The translations under genes were made by a program, and so were the position numbers. Of a stretch of 64,000 nucleotides of DNA, positions 22,101 to 36,739 are shown in pieces; positions within the stretch are counted from its first letter, which is position 1, and each line of letters opens with the position of its first letter. The notes under the pieces were generated by a model, which saw nothing but the letters and a program-made list of their open reading frames with translations, searched no databases and was not told the DNA's origin. The DNA lies in contig JAMXBD010000971.1 in the NCBI GenBank assembly GCA_024138025.1, positions 1 to 64,000 on the forward strand, given 5' to 3'. The DNA comes from Combretum micranthum (taxonomy: Eukaryota; Streptophyta; Magnoliopsida; Myrtales; Combretaceae).

Positions 22101-24098
22101 TACAATCGTACCACTAACCTTTCCCCACAATATTAGTGATCCCTAGGCAATGTGACCCACTACGTGATATGCATGAAACAATTTATTTAAAATATCATAG
22201 CATAATTAATGTCAATTAATGGTGATTATAGAATTTCAGACATATCAAGTTCTATACTAAAACAAACAATTACTTACAATCAATTCCTACCTCGATATTC
22301 TTAGAATTCTTTCAATAATTATACATACATATCAATTTGTCTTTTCTTAATTCTAGTGTAACTAAACTACAAGCATAATCAAGTAAGGTAATTAAGGAAA
22401 TAAACTCACGTTACCATGACGATACTTTCTTCTTACGAATGAGTCGATCGGTCAATCCACTAATCAAAGTAATCATTTATGTATGGATACTCTTCCTCGG
22501 GATCACCTAATAAAAAATAATACCCATAATGAGTATTTCTTGTTGATCTATCGTACTTTGTCAAAACTATGTCATAAGATCGTCAAATTTCGCATAGAAG
22601 GCAATTCCAACTTAAAATGGTCATATCTTGGTCATTTTAACTCGGAATTGCGCATATAATATACCAATTTCTACCTACTCAAAAAGTTCTATCAGTTTCT
22701 AAAACTACTTTCCTCAAACTAGGTCATTTGGGCTCTAAAACAGTGGTGATCAGATTCACCACGAGATTTCCCATCCCCAAAACATTTATTTCAAACCTCA
22801 AATCATCCACAAATCATTTGATAAATACTTAGTTATCTATATAGTTGAAAAATTCCTCTTTATAGTTACATAGCTCATGTCTCACACATAATTCAAGTAT
22901 TTGTTGTCCAACAAAGCTTTCTAGCAAAAACAATGTTAGTTGATGGTTTATAAAATTATAGTTTATAAGAAATCCTTTTTGTAAATCTTTCTAAAAATGA
23001 ATTTTTTGTTTCCTTTGTTTTCAAAAGTATTTTATGTTTACTTTCCTATTTTCATTGGTGACTTTTCCATAAATATGAAGTTTCTCTATTTTCTTTCCTT
23101 TTTGAAACTAGGGTCACTTTTTCCTATTTTTATACATTTTTCTTTGACTACTACTTGGAAAATCTTGGTTTTGAAAACTCTCATTTTCTTTTTATGGGGT
23201 TTCCTTTATATTATGTTTTTATGGAAAACATTTTAATATTAAAAGTTATCTTCTTTTGGAAAACAATTTAATATAGAGATGATTTAAGAAAAAGATTTTC
23301 AAAACAAAGGTAGTTTCAAAATTATAGTAAGTTCTTCATAAAGCTTTGAAAGTGATGAATTTACTTTTATTAAATCATAAACTCTAAATTTCATATTGAA
23401 TCATTCTTTGGTGACAAAATCTACTTTTTGCAAAAAAACTTATTTGAAGCTTTAAAGTCTAGACAACAACCTTTATGTGTATGAACATGAGAATAATAGC
23501 AAGCAAAAGTAGAATAACAATACAATTAAGATAACAAAATAAAGTCAAGTATTGAGAGTCTTAGCCTCTTTAAGGCTCTCAGGACTAAGGAATAGACTAG
23601 TTCCAAAAAGAAAAGAAAGTAAAAGAAAGAAAATTGTTTTAACTTGATGATGATAAGTCTAAGACTGAAAACTAGTTATAAACAATATGAAATAAATAAA
23701 TTGCATAACTTAATAACAAATGATATTATATGCTCTAAAGATTATATATAGGTACATAATTATATTTAGTTAGATATATAAGAAGTTAGCATAATATCAA
23801 CATTAATATGAGCAAGATATAAAATCAACATAAAAAATAAATATAGAAGTTCATGAACAATAATAATACATGACCATAATGTAGCTTCCATAATAATAAG
23901 TTTAGGAAACTCACACTTAGGGATGTAACCGGGTCGGTTATTATCGGGTTTCCGACCCACCCGATCCGGTAAAAACCCTATAGGGTTTTAGGGTCGGTTT
24001 GGATGTGGATGAAAAATCCTATAGGGTTGTAGGGTCGGGTTTGGATTTTCTAAAATACCCGATGGATACCCACCCGAATACCCGACCCGATAAAATAA

Positions 24099-25303
24099 AT
24101 ATATATATATATATATTTTTTCCCCTTAGCCGATCTGCCGTCTGTGCGCCCTAGCTGAATGCCGATGATAGCTTTATATATATATATATATATTATTTTT
24201 TTTTTTCCAAACTCAAACCCTAGCCGCATACCCACAGCCCACTCACTAGTCACTAACACTAACTATTCACTTCCAGTTCCAATTTCCAAACTTGCAGACG
24301 GCAACGGTACCTCTCCTTTTCTCTCTGTTTCAACTTTCGATCAGATCGTTGCCGCTAGCTCGCTGCACACCATCATCGACTCCGACTCGTCGTTGTCTGT
24401 CACTCAAGGTAAGAAATCTCTCTTTCTCTCTCTCTCTCGTGGGTCTACAAAACCTCTGTTTAGTTGATAATGTTTAATCTAATTTATTAATTTACTTGTA
24501 AAAGAAGAATTGGTTGCTCCTGTACTTTTTCAGTTGAGTGATTTGATGAAGCAATTTGTTTGTGTCGCTATAGAAAGTAGAATTTTAGATATGCTGCCAT
24601 GCTGCTACCAAGAAAAACCATGCGGTGAATGAATCAGTAGGCATTATATTGATTTTTCAAACAACGTGGCCGATCGTAATTTTCTTATTCGTTTATCATT
24701 TAGATAAAGTTTGTCTAATATTCATTGAGTAACGAATGTTAATTTTTTATGTTGCTTTTTATATCCTTAGATGCTTTTCTTTAAATACTGTTTTCTTCTT
24801 TGGCATTCTGAAAATGAGGTACTGCTCTGTTTGTTTTGGCTGCATTGTTCGTGATCCTTTCAACTACTCCTTTTATCTGGAAAATTTTAAAGCCTCTTGC
24901 TGTAATACTGCAATTTCTGAAACTTAGACAACTTTTTCAAGTAGAAATCTATCATCGAATTGATCTTGTTAAATTAATTTTTAAGCTGATAAAATTTACA
25001 TATATAAATGTTGAACATTAGGTATATATTTCCACATATGCTTGAGAATGGCCAAGTACGGTATATTTTTTTTATTTTGTGATGACAGTATGTCGATAAT
25101 TGAATCACATGATAACATTGTGTGTTTTTCATTTTTTTTATGATTCTGATGGTATTCCTTCCACATAACTTGCTAAGATAAATATATATATATATATATA
25201 ATTGGAAAAAAAAAATATTGGATGCGTGTATTACTTCCAAAGATGAATATATATCCACATAAAATGATTTTATACGTTCAGATATATATATATATATATA
25301 TAT
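24099..25303. repeat. TA microsatellites in the hAT 5' region
   Basis: TA runs occur at about 24099-24116, 24176-24192, 25182-25200 and 25281-25302. They explain the YIYIYI-rich open frames nearby, which are not genes. Confidence 0.8.
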
Positions 25304-25439
25304 TTATGGAGGCATGCGTCAAATTAAATTTCCTTTTGGTACAATTAGTCATGATTGGAATTGTGGAAAATAATCGAATTAATGTGATACTGAACAGCGT
25401 CTTTAAAATTAAATCATTTGTATCATCGATGCAGGGAAC

Positions 25440-27736
25440 ATGGATGTTGAATTACTTGAAGCTGAGATGAACATGGATGCAAATGATGTTGATGAAACTC
25501 CATCGGAATCCTCACTTGAAATTGAAAAGGAGGTAGCATCCAAAAAGGCAAAAGTATCATCTTCTCAAGTATCAAGTACTGGAGATCAGAGTGGCAATCC
25601 AAGTAAACATAAGTTGACATCCAGTGTGTGGAAGGATATGGTGAGAAAGACAGTTAAAGGGGAAACTGTGGCTGAGTGCAATTACTGTAAGAAGAGACTT
25701 TCAGCAAGCAGTGCAAATGGTACTTCACATTTGCTTAACCATTTGAAGAGGTGCGTGCAAAAGAAAAGACAAGCAGACATTAGACAATGTTTCCTATCAT
25801 TGGAAACTATCAGGAGCGAAGATGATTGTAATGCAAGTGGTTTAGCAATAGGAAACTGGTCTTTCAATCAAGAATCTGCATGGCAAAAACTTGCAAAGGC
25901 CATAATTGTCCATGAGTATCCATTATCAATGGTTGAGCATGAACATTTTAGAGAGTTTGTTAGTGACATTCAACCTCATTTTAAACACATTAGCCGTACC
26001 ACCATCAGGAAAAAGATTATCAACATTTATAATGCGGAGAAAGAGAAATTGCGAACCCAATTGAAAGGGCTTAATACACGGGTTGCAATAACAACAGATT
26101 TGTGGACATCGAATCAAAAAAGGGGATATATGACAGTGACAGCACATTTTGTTGATAGTAATTGGATGCTCCGGAGCCGACTCCTAAAGTAAGCTTTTGT
26201 AAAATTTTCATTCTATCTAATTGGAATGCCAAGAATTGTTTCTAATAATATTTACGATATGTCCTTTGTTTTTTCTTGCAGCTTTCTATATGTGCCAGCT
26301 CCACACACAAATGAAGCAATTGCAGATTGCCTATTCAATTCATTGATGGCATGGGGTTTGGATAGGAAATTATCTACAGTCACTGTAGATAATTGTTCGA
26401 CAAATGATGCCATGATGACAACTTTACAATTGAAGCTACGAAAGGAGGATCTACTTCTTCGTGGGAAGGTATTTCATATGCGATGTTGTGCACATATTTT
26501 GAATTTAGTTGTCAAAGATGGAGTGAGTGTCATTGAAAAAGAAATAGAGAGGATTCGTGACAGTGTCTTATATTAGACAGCAACACCATCACGAGTGGAA
26601 AAATTTGGAGAGGCGTGTAAGCAACTAAATGTGCCTTTTATTAGGAAGCTTTCCTTAGATTGTAAGAATAGGTGGAATTCCACCTATGACATGTTAGTTA
26701 CTGCAGTCGAATATAAGGAAGTTTTCTATAGAGTTTAGTTTATGGATAAAAACTATAAGTGTCTTCCCACCGAGGAAGATTGGGAGTTAGCAGGTGAGAT
26801 TTGCAAGAAGTTGTCCATATTTTATGAAGTTACCAATCTGTTCTCTGGTTTGCAATACCCAACAGCAAACTATTATTTTGAAAGGGTTTATGAAATTAGG
26901 GAAAACTTGCTTGAATGGAAGGGCTCTCTTGATTTGAATATTAGTTTGATGGTTGATAAGATGTTTGTAAAATTTGAGAAATATTGGAGTGATGTGCACA
27001 CAATTATGGCTATATGTATTGTTCTAGATCCACGCTTTAAGTTCAAAGCTGTGGATTTTATGCTTTCTAGTGTGTATGCTGATCGTGCTTCCATGGAGAA
27101 AGAAAGGATCAAGAACACTTTGTATGAATTACTTCAGGAATACCAACACAGGAGCAATACTCGCAATAATAAGAGTATGGGTGTGGGCAGTAGCTCTTTT
27201 GTGCCTATAGGTGATGTTGATGATGGTTTGAAGAGAGAAACAAAATTGAGGCAATACATGAAAACCTGTGTCACCACCATTGATGACAACCAAGTAAAGA
27301 CAGAGCTGGACCACTACCTACAGGAAACTTTGCTACCCTTGAGTGATGGTGATGATAATTTTGATATCCTTTTATGGTGGAAACAAAGTGGAGCCAAATA
27401 CCCCACATTACAAGCTGTAGGTAGGGACTTGTTGGCTATAACGGTTTCTACAGTTGCTTCTGAGTCAGCATTTAGCACTAGTGGGGGAGTAATTACCTCA
27501 CACAGAAGTCGGCTCAAGCCAACTACAATAGAAGCATTAATGTGTACTCAAAGCTGGTTATCAAATGGAATAATAGGTGACTTCTTTAAATTATGTGATA
27601 CTTAACTTTCTTCATTATTCCCATACTTATTTTATTTAGCATTTTTATTTTTGTAGGTGATGATATATATATATGTAAGCTAGAAGATGAGCTTGACAGG
27701 TTAGATATCAATGATGATGATGCTATAGATGATTAA
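25440..27736 (+). pseudogene. hAT transposase, three coding exons, two nonsense codons
   Basis: Exons are 25440-26188, 26282-27576 and 27657-27736, with GT-AG borders. Together they give 708 codons including the stop, a normal hAT length. A 5'-UTR intron is likely at 24409-25434 (caagGTAAGA to gatgcAG, five bases before ATG). An N-terminal BED zinc finger has VAECNYCKKRL...HLLNHLKRC. The RNase H-like core starts VAITTDLWTS, with VTVDNCSTND further on. The C-terminal dimerisation domain has YPTLQAVGRDLLAI, STVASESAFSTSG and RSRLKPTTIEALMC. Two in-frame TAG codons (26574-26576 and about 26736-26738) interrupt exon 2, so the copy is probably non-autonomous now, although its ends are intact. The last exon adds an acidic tail after G-DDIYICKLEDELDRL. 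Confidence 0.9.
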
Positions 27737-30398
27737 AGCCAAGTAAGTGTTAGAATTTTTCACTTTGTCTATCTTTATGTTTTCGTTATTAGTATTACAT
27801 ATGTCATTCATAGTATAATAATTTACTAGTATTCCTTTATAAAGCTAGCAAGCTTTGTTTAGTGAGTTTTAAATTGGTAATTCACTTTGTCTATCTTTAT
27901 GTTTTCAGACAGATATGGTGAACAATTGTTGAAACATTTGATGTTTAGGAGTTCTAGGGAATGTTATGTTCCTTCTCTTGCTGGTTCTCCAAACGATACT
28001 GATTTGTGTTTGTGTCTGTTGTTAGAAAGTAATTGCTTAATGAAATTTGAAATGAAGTCAAGTGTAGAAAGTCTTTTTATGCATGAGTTTGATTTAAAAA
28101 CTTGACTTTCAATCTTGGCTCATGCTAGTGTTATATAATTATATTCTTTTGTGGTTGAACATTGAAAAAAGTACTGCAATAATCAATTATGATTAACATT
28201 GTTTGTTCAGGTATGATTATGCTAATTGTACCTTATATATTCAATTTTGAAGAAACATGTTGATTTGCTCTGTGATTACCCTGTAGTGTCCTGTTCTTAT
28301 TAACCTATTGCTTATAGTGTAATTTTATAAGTGTCTAATTTTGTTTTAATCCTTATTATATAAAGAGCAAATATGATGAATTAGGAGTTGCTGGAATTAT
28401 TTCTTTTGGTTTTTGTTTTGATTCTGGTTTTGGTTTTGGTTTGAAGTATTGTTTAGATAATATATTTACAGCCATTCGGTTTTGCAGGAAGAGATGTTGG
28501 TGCATATCCTTCTCCATATAGATGATATGGTACATGTGATAGACATTATTCTGCCAACTTCTCTGTTTAGTCTTATGTTGTTGAGGAAAATGTGTGATGA
28601 TGCCAGTCATGTAGCCTTCTTTTGATGTTTTTGATAAGAATCAACTGAAAGTTGTTTTTTGACTCACGTTGTTACTACTTGGCTGTTGGCTAAAATGTGA
28701 TGTACATGGATTATTGATGGGATAAAAAACACATGGTCAACCCTAATTCAATAAAATCTTTGACACAGCGAGTAACATAAGGAACAATAGATAATAACAA
28801 AAATAACCAATGATTAATCTCAAAGAAAGAATACATTAATTTATACATATATATAGTTTGGTTACTTAAAATTTTTTTGATTAAACTAAAATTTTGTCAT
28901 GATAACTTCTGGGTTTTCGCTGATAATTCAGGTGAGCTTGGATCATTGGAATGGCCGCTAAGGGCAAGGAGAGGAAGAAGACATGGAGGAGCTCCTAGAT
29001 GTTTTTCTTTTATGTTTATTAAACTACTTAAGGATTTTATAACTTGTTATTAAAAATTGGTTTAAGTGATGTACTTATGTTTGATTGTTATATGTTTGCA
29101 TGAGGATTGTTATTAAGTGTTTCAATTTATATGTCTCTTGATTCATTACACAATTTGAAAATAAATTGAAACACTTAATTAAGATTATTATTTTATTAGC
29201 TAAAAATTGTTGAATCTATTGAAATAAATAAATAAATAAAGGAGGCGGGTTTGGGTGAATAAACGGGCGGGTAGTCGGGCGGGTAGTCGGGTTAATAGAT
29301 CGGGCGGGTATTCGGGCGGGTCTTGGGTTTTAGGGTAAACCCTGTAGGGTGGGTTTGGATTTAGAGGGAAAACCCTACAGGGTTATAGGGTCGGGTTTGG
29401 TATGTTGTATAGGGTAACGGGTTCGGGTTTGGATTCATAGAACCCGCCCGAAACCCGATCCGGTTACATCCCTACTCACACTATGGTAATGTAAAGTTAC
29501 ATGACATGGTAAGAAAGATTGAAGAAGATTTCTTACCTAAAGTAAAAATGGTAGTAGTGTTGGTATGAGTAGAAGAGAGTTTTGAGAAGAATTTTTGGGA
29601 GAGTGTTTGAGAGGAAATTTAGAGAGAATTTTAGAGAGTAATTTTGTAGGTAGTAGATGTGTGAATGAAGTGAGAGAGGATGAGGGTATTTGTAGGGAAA
29701 TGAGGAGTGAAATTGTGTGATTTAATTAAAGAAAAAATTGAAAAAAATGAAAGAAGGAGAAGAGGGGAGCGCCAGCCACTATTGGAGAGGAGAGAGAGAG
29801 ATGTGATTTTTTTTGTATTTTGTGTATTAAGAGTAATAATATGTAAGGTAGATGTGATATAAAGTTATGAGAAAGATAAAAAGTAAGGATAATAGGTATG
29901 TAGTGTGTAACAGTAGGTGATAGAAAACATAGAGATAAATGAATAGTGTAAAATAGTAATGAATAATGTAATGCAAAGTAGATGTGACTAATAAAATACC
30001 AGTAGTAAGAAAATATGCGTATAAATGCGATATTTGATATTTTTACTTACTAAAAAAATTATAAAACTGATATTTTTAAAAACCTTATATTTTTATGAGT
30101 TAACGGTATATCCATAATATTTTTACTATTCCGAGCCCCGAGACACTTTTTCGAAAGCTGTATTCGTTTGGGTTCAAAACGAATTGCGGTTTTACTAATA
30201 TGATATTTTTAAGCTTTCTTATGTTATTGCGAACTATTCTATAAACTAATCTCTTACTTACTCACTTAGGGTTACGAACACGGGATTGCCGGACTTAAAC
30301 TTGTTACATCTTACTAGGGTTTTGTTAACTTTAGGGTTTTTGGTTGCCTTTCGATTAGGGTTTACGTTTAACCGATCATAAAACTTTGAGGGTTTACA

Positions 30399-30700
30399 GT
30401 ATGCTTCTAGATAGCTAAAGACTAATAAAAGGAATTATCTTACACATGATTTGGAATTGGCAGTAGTAGTATATGCCTTGAAGTTGTGGAGATGCTATCT
30501 GTATGGGGAGATATGTAAAATATATATATAGACCATAAAAGTTTGAAATACATCTTTACCTAGAAAAGAGCTGAATATGAGATAGTGGAGATTGTTGGAG
30601 CTAATTAAGGACTATGATGTGGATATTTAGTACCATCCTAGAAAGTTGAATATAATAGCATATGTCTTGAGTAGAAAGCGGGTTGAGAATTTAGCTACTT
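30399..30700 (+). pseudogene. RNase H of the chromovirus-like element, 3' half after the insertion
   Basis: Coding resumes just after the second GTATG with [19 protein letters not shown], then YHPRKLNIIAYVLSRK, both standard Ty3 RNase H blocks. Stops are present. Removing 21344-30398 and one GTATG makes the two halves contiguous. Confidence 0.8.
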
Positions 30701-30939
30701 TGATCACCTCTGAATGTCGTCTGATAGATGATATGAGAAAGTTGGAATTAGAGATAATGACCATATAAGTGGGAGCAACATTGGTGAATTTGCAGAGTTA
30801 ACCTGCTATTATAGAAAGAATCAAAGCATCACAAGTGAATGATCTAAAGGAGGTAAAAAAAAAAAAACGATAGAAGTGGGGCAGAGCAACTGAGTTTCAC
30901 ATAGATGTCGAAGGTCTTATGAGGTATAAAGGAAGGTTA

Positions 30940-31660
30940 TGTGTACTAGAATAGGAGTGCTCAAGAAGGAGTTACTGAAAGAGGCATGAAACTCTAGTTA
31001 TTCAATTCATCCGAGAGGTAACAAGATATATCAGGATTTGAAAAAGTTGTATTGATAGAATAACATGAAGAAAGAGATTGCAAAATATGTATCTAAGTGC
31101 TACACTTGTCAGTTGGTCAATTTTGAGCATAGAAGACCATTAAGTGAATTAAAACCTTAATCTATAACTTAGTAGAAGTATAAGCACATAACCATGGATT
31201 TTGTTTCAGCTTTACCTAGAACAAAGGAAAGCTTTGACTCAATATTGGTGATTGTAGACAGGCTTACCAAGGTAGTCCATTTTATACCCATTAAAATCGG
31301 GTATGAATTGGAGCATTCAACAAAGTTGCATATCAAGGAGATTGTGAGGTTACACAGAATACCACTGACCATCGTATCAGCCAAAGATACCAGATTTGTT
31401 GAAAGGTTCTGGAAAGCATGCATAAAGCCTTAGGTATTAAAGTGGTTTTTAGTATAGCATATCCCTCTCAGACAGACAGGTAATTTGAGCGAACCATCTA
31501 GATTTTGGAAGACATGTTGATGACGAGTGTTTTAGATTTTGAAGGTAGCTAGGAGGAGCGCATGCCTTTGGTAGAGTTTTCTTACAACAACAACCATCAA
31601 GCTTCGCCTTAAGATGCCACCATATGAAGTCTTATATGGTAAAAAGTGTAGGTCGCCAAG
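30940..31660 (+). pseudogene. int: Integrase of the chromovirus-like element
   Basis: The zinc module is HPRGNKIYQDL...YVSKCYTCQ. The core starts ITMDFVSALPRT (first Asp). The second catalytic position, usually in S-D-R-D, reads IVSAKDTRFVERFW, so the usual Asp is Ala. Stops and frame changes follow. MPPYEVLYGKKCRSP continues the domain end at about 31614. Confidence 0.82.
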
Positions 31661-31776
31661 TCATTGTGATGAAGTAGGCAATAAACTGATAATGGGACTA
31701 GAGCTGGTACAAGATGCCATCAATTGCAAACCACTAAAAGTCGACAGAAAAGTTATGCAACAAGAGGAGGAGACCT

Positions 31777-32222
31777 TTGGAGTTTCAAGTAGGGGAACAT
31801 GTTCTGCTTAAGATTTTACCAGTTAAAGGTGTTGTCAGGTTTGGTTTGAGAGGCAAGTTAAACCCCAGGTATGTGGGACCTCATGAAATTTTGAAAAAGA
31901 TAGGTAATGTGGCTTATAGATTAGATTTACCGCCTAGTTTGAAAGGGGTACATAATATATTCCATGTTTCTATGTTGAGAAAATATGTAAAAGATCTTAA
32001 ACAAATAGTAACATTGGAACTGTTGGAAGTGCAATCAAATCTCACCACAATTGAAAAGCTAGTAAGAATTTTTGACACCAAAGAACAGATTTTGAGAAGT
32101 GGATGATCAAATATGTGAAAGTGCAATAGATGAATCAATTTGAACGAAAAGTCACATGGAAGCTAAAGGAGGAGATGATGACAAAGTATCCTGAGCTTTT
32201 TAATGATTCAGGTAACTTTTAA
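31777..32222 (+). pseudogene. Integrase C-terminus and chromodomain remnant
   Basis: [34 protein letters not shown] and [15 protein letters not shown] blocks are the GPY/F module. After a stop at about 32106 the text resumes as VTWKLKEEMMTKYPELF, matching the end of the chromodomain of Tekay-type elements. In live elements this domain directs integration to heterochromatin. Confidence 0.75.
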
Positions 32223-32253
32223 GAACGAAAGTTTCTTTTAGGGAGAGAAGAGA

Positions 32254-33920
32254 TGTAATATATATATATATATATAAATCATAGTAAAGGAAAAAGTTGT
32301 CATATATTTTAATAAGAGGGTTTTATAATTCACCATAATATGAAGAATGATGTTATGTTAAGTGGTAGATATATTTGATCAAGTGGAAGTTGTTCAAGAA
32401 AGACAGGAGGACACAGCAGCTAGGCCGCCCATAGGCTGTTTGCCTTGATATGTATGCCGCTGACTTTGACATTTATACCGCCGACGTTAGATGCCAACCT
32501 TCTTTGTTCCCGCTTTCATCTTTCGAGTTTCAAGTTGTCAATGTGCAATTTAAGCCACCAACTTATATCTTTACGTCGCTAGCCTATGTTGCCAGCATTC
32601 ATGCATAGATTTTTAAGATTTTCCATCTATTATATATAGCCTTAACCTTATTTCTTCTTTTTAAAACCTCTCATAAGCTTTAAGAAACCCTAAAATCCTC
32701 TATCAAGGCTATGATCTTATTTCAAGGAAGAAAAATAATCAACTAATAGATAAGTTGGCTTTTTTTTTTTCCCCCCAATCCTTTAGCAATTTAAAAGAAT
32801 CATCTTTCCTAAATTTTCTTGTTGATATTAGAGGAAGTAAAAATTTTGGAGAAACCCTAAGTTTTGTTGTCGAAAATTTTGTGGTTCAACAATCAAAAAA
32901 AGGAAAATGTGTATGAACATAGAATAATTATAGTTCTTTTTAGCTTAAGATTTAGATGATAATAGAAGTATTTTTACCTTGTGGAAACAAGTTTTGAATT
33001 AATATTTGATGACTTTCAAGTGTTTTAGTAAAGCTAGATTATTTGTTCTAAATGTTTTTTTACACGTCTCTACCTTAGTTGTTGTTTGTGATTATAGATT
33101 TAGTATCTGTAAATAAACTTAATACTATCTAGTTTTAATTGGTTTGCTGCTTGTGTTTGATTGGACATAGTAGACCGGGAGTACTAAATTACTAGGACGA
33201 CATCCTAATGAACTATATATGATGTTGTCTTGAAAAGAGTTATACATAAAGATGATTCCGATAGTTTATGAATGATATCAATATGGCATTTAGGGTGTAT
33301 AAGAAATACCAAACACCAATATATAGTATTTTTGTATAAATATTTGTTTTTTAATAGATTAATGACTTACTCTAAGGTTAAGACTAACCATAAATAATCC
33401 TAAACTATGTTGTTTGCTTAACTAATTAGAGATAATAAAATGTGATTGCTACATAATTATTAGGTTGCAAGTGAATTTGTATGTTTTTTATTCATGATCG
33501 GAAAACTGAGACTTGCACTCACTCTTTTTTATTTTTAAGTTCATGTGAAGAATCTGTAGTGTTCAATTTATCAAGTTAAGATACATTCATACATTATGTG
33601 GAGGGCTATAATGAAGCTAACTTTCTAATTAATTTTTAGATATTTTGGACTGCAATTAGCTAGATTTGAAGACTATAAAACTTAAAAAAAAAAAAATCTT
33701 ATGATACTAAAATTTAATGATACCTTTTCTTATGATGTTTTAAGTTTATTGGACACTAGCTTTTGATTATAACGACTAAGTTGTTCAAAAGTATTTGATT
33801 TCATAATGTTTTAACAATACAACAAAATATGAGATTTGATGTTATATGAAATTTACACTTGTAAATTTGTGGAACTAATAACTCATGGACGGCTAATAAC
33901 ACTCTTTTTTCTTTTTCATT
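32254..33920 (+). repeat. 3' LTR of the chromovirus-like element
   Basis: It starts TGTAATATATA after the polypurine tract. It has an expanded TA run at the start and a deletion near its end compared with the 5' LTR. The exact 3' border is uncertain by about 15 bp. Confidence 0.8.
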
Positions 33921-34352
33921 TTATTTAATGACAAAGGGCAATCAACATGTCAAATCCACTCTTAATTAAAACAAAAGAAAATATGATCGTCTGCTGCTGA
34001 CTCGATTTTAGAGCCTTCCTTAGAACTATAAGAAAATATGTAAATTTTGAATGTCCTGTGACATTAAACTTGCCGTTTGCTAAATCGGGATAGAAAGTTT
34101 AAGAAGGGAAAATTAAAATAAGTGCCACTGTGTTTGTCTGTGATCACAACATGGAAATTGATCCAGTAGACGGATACTAAGCTAAACAAAATTCATATCA
34201 TATTCTTAAATTTACCAAATCAGTGATAACCCACCGTTCAGCATGGTACAATCTTTAAAAAATCAAGAAGCCGTAAAACTTAACTTGGAAAAAACAACAA
34301 GGGGACAACTCAACAACCTAAATCCTATGCATTGTCCCATTCTCGAAGCAGC
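33921..34352. other. Intergenic; probable 3' UTR of the eS30 gene
   Basis: It lies between the retrotransposon and the eS30 stop codon. On the minus strand it would hold the 3' UTR and polyadenylation region. No other feature is supported. Confidence 0.5.
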
Positions 34353-36497
<2,145 letters not shown>

Positions 36498-36700
36498 TAT
36501 GGATTGCTAGAGAGAGAGAGAGAGAGAGGTGGCGCCGTTAGGGTTTGCTGCTTTGAGTAGGCTTTTTCTGTTGAAAGTGGGGTTAGGTTTTTTTTTATCA
36601 TTTGTAGTGTAGCAGCAGGGGGGTTTTTTTTTTTTATGGGCTTGGTAAGTATTGGGCCTGCACGTATTGTTGTGCTATTTGGAACTTTTGGGTCTGTATC
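36498..36700 (-). promoter_or_regulatory. eS30 5' UTR and promoter with telo-box and site II motifs
   Basis: A CT repeat (36508-36528, minus strand) lies just before the start codon. A telo-box AAACCCTAA (minus, 36546-36538) and two TGGGCY site II motifs (read on the plus strand at 36637-36642 and 36653-36658) follow. This pair is the established signature of plant ribosomal-protein promoters, coupling expression to cell growth. Confidence 0.75.
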
Positions 36701-36739
36701 CTTATGCGGGTTTGTTTTACTAGAACAGATTAGCATTTT

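Larger units (their letters stand above)
23918..29474 (+). mobile_element. hAT (Ac-like) DNA transposon, 5557 bp
   Basis: The terminal inverted repeats are TAGGGATGTAACCGGGTCGG at the left and TAGGGATGTAACCGGATCGG (complement) at the right. An exact 8-bp duplication CTCACACT lies outside both ends (23910-23917 and 29475-29482). The 8-bp duplication, the (T/C)AGGGATG end and a BED-finger transposase define the hAT superfamily. Both subterminal regions (23930-24090 and 29244-29460) are packed with GGGTCGGG/CCCGACCC and AACCCTATAGGGTTTT-type motifs, presumably transposase-binding sites. The region 27740-29240 has no supported coding and probably belongs to the transcript's 3' part. Confidence 0.95.
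21344..30398 (-). mobile_element. Solo LTR (about 3.49 kb without the hAT), inserted in RNase H, minus orientation
   Basis: It is flanked by an exact 5-bp duplication GTATG (21339-21343 and 30399-30403). The ends are TG...CA: TGTCATGCC and GGTTTACA. Without the hAT and one 8-bp duplication its length is 3490 bp. The reverse complement matches the solo LTR at 37802-41258: start TGTAAACCC, the ...GGGGAATGCC...TTAGA segment near 21572, and end GGGGC(A/G)TGACA. No gag-pol is present, so it is an LTR left after recombination of a full element. Confidence 0.88.
16626..33920 (+). mobile_element. Decayed chromovirus-like Ty3/Gypsy retrotransposon with nested insertions
   Basis: Two LTRs of about 1.7 kb (16626-18343 and 32254 to about 33920) bracket gag, protease, RT, RNase H, integrase and a chromodomain-like tail. 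The coding order with a C-terminal chromodomain remnant (about 31777-32222) places it among chromoviruses of Tekay/Reina type. A 9.06-kb insertion (21344-30398) splits the RNase H. All frames have stops, frequently TAG. A polypurine tract TTAGGGAGAGAAGAGA precedes the 3' LTR. The 5' flank is ttatt; the 3' border is eroded (CA at 33917-33918, ttatt at 33921-33925), so the TSD is plausible but unproven. Confidence 0.88.

Noticed and set aside
24050..24467. Overlapping frames rich in YIYIYI
   Set aside because: Produced by TA microsatellites in the hAT 5' untranslated region.
16621..33925. TTATT target duplication of the chromovirus-like element
   Set aside because: The 3' LTR end is eroded; TTATT at 33921-33925 does not directly follow a CA end, so it is not claimed.
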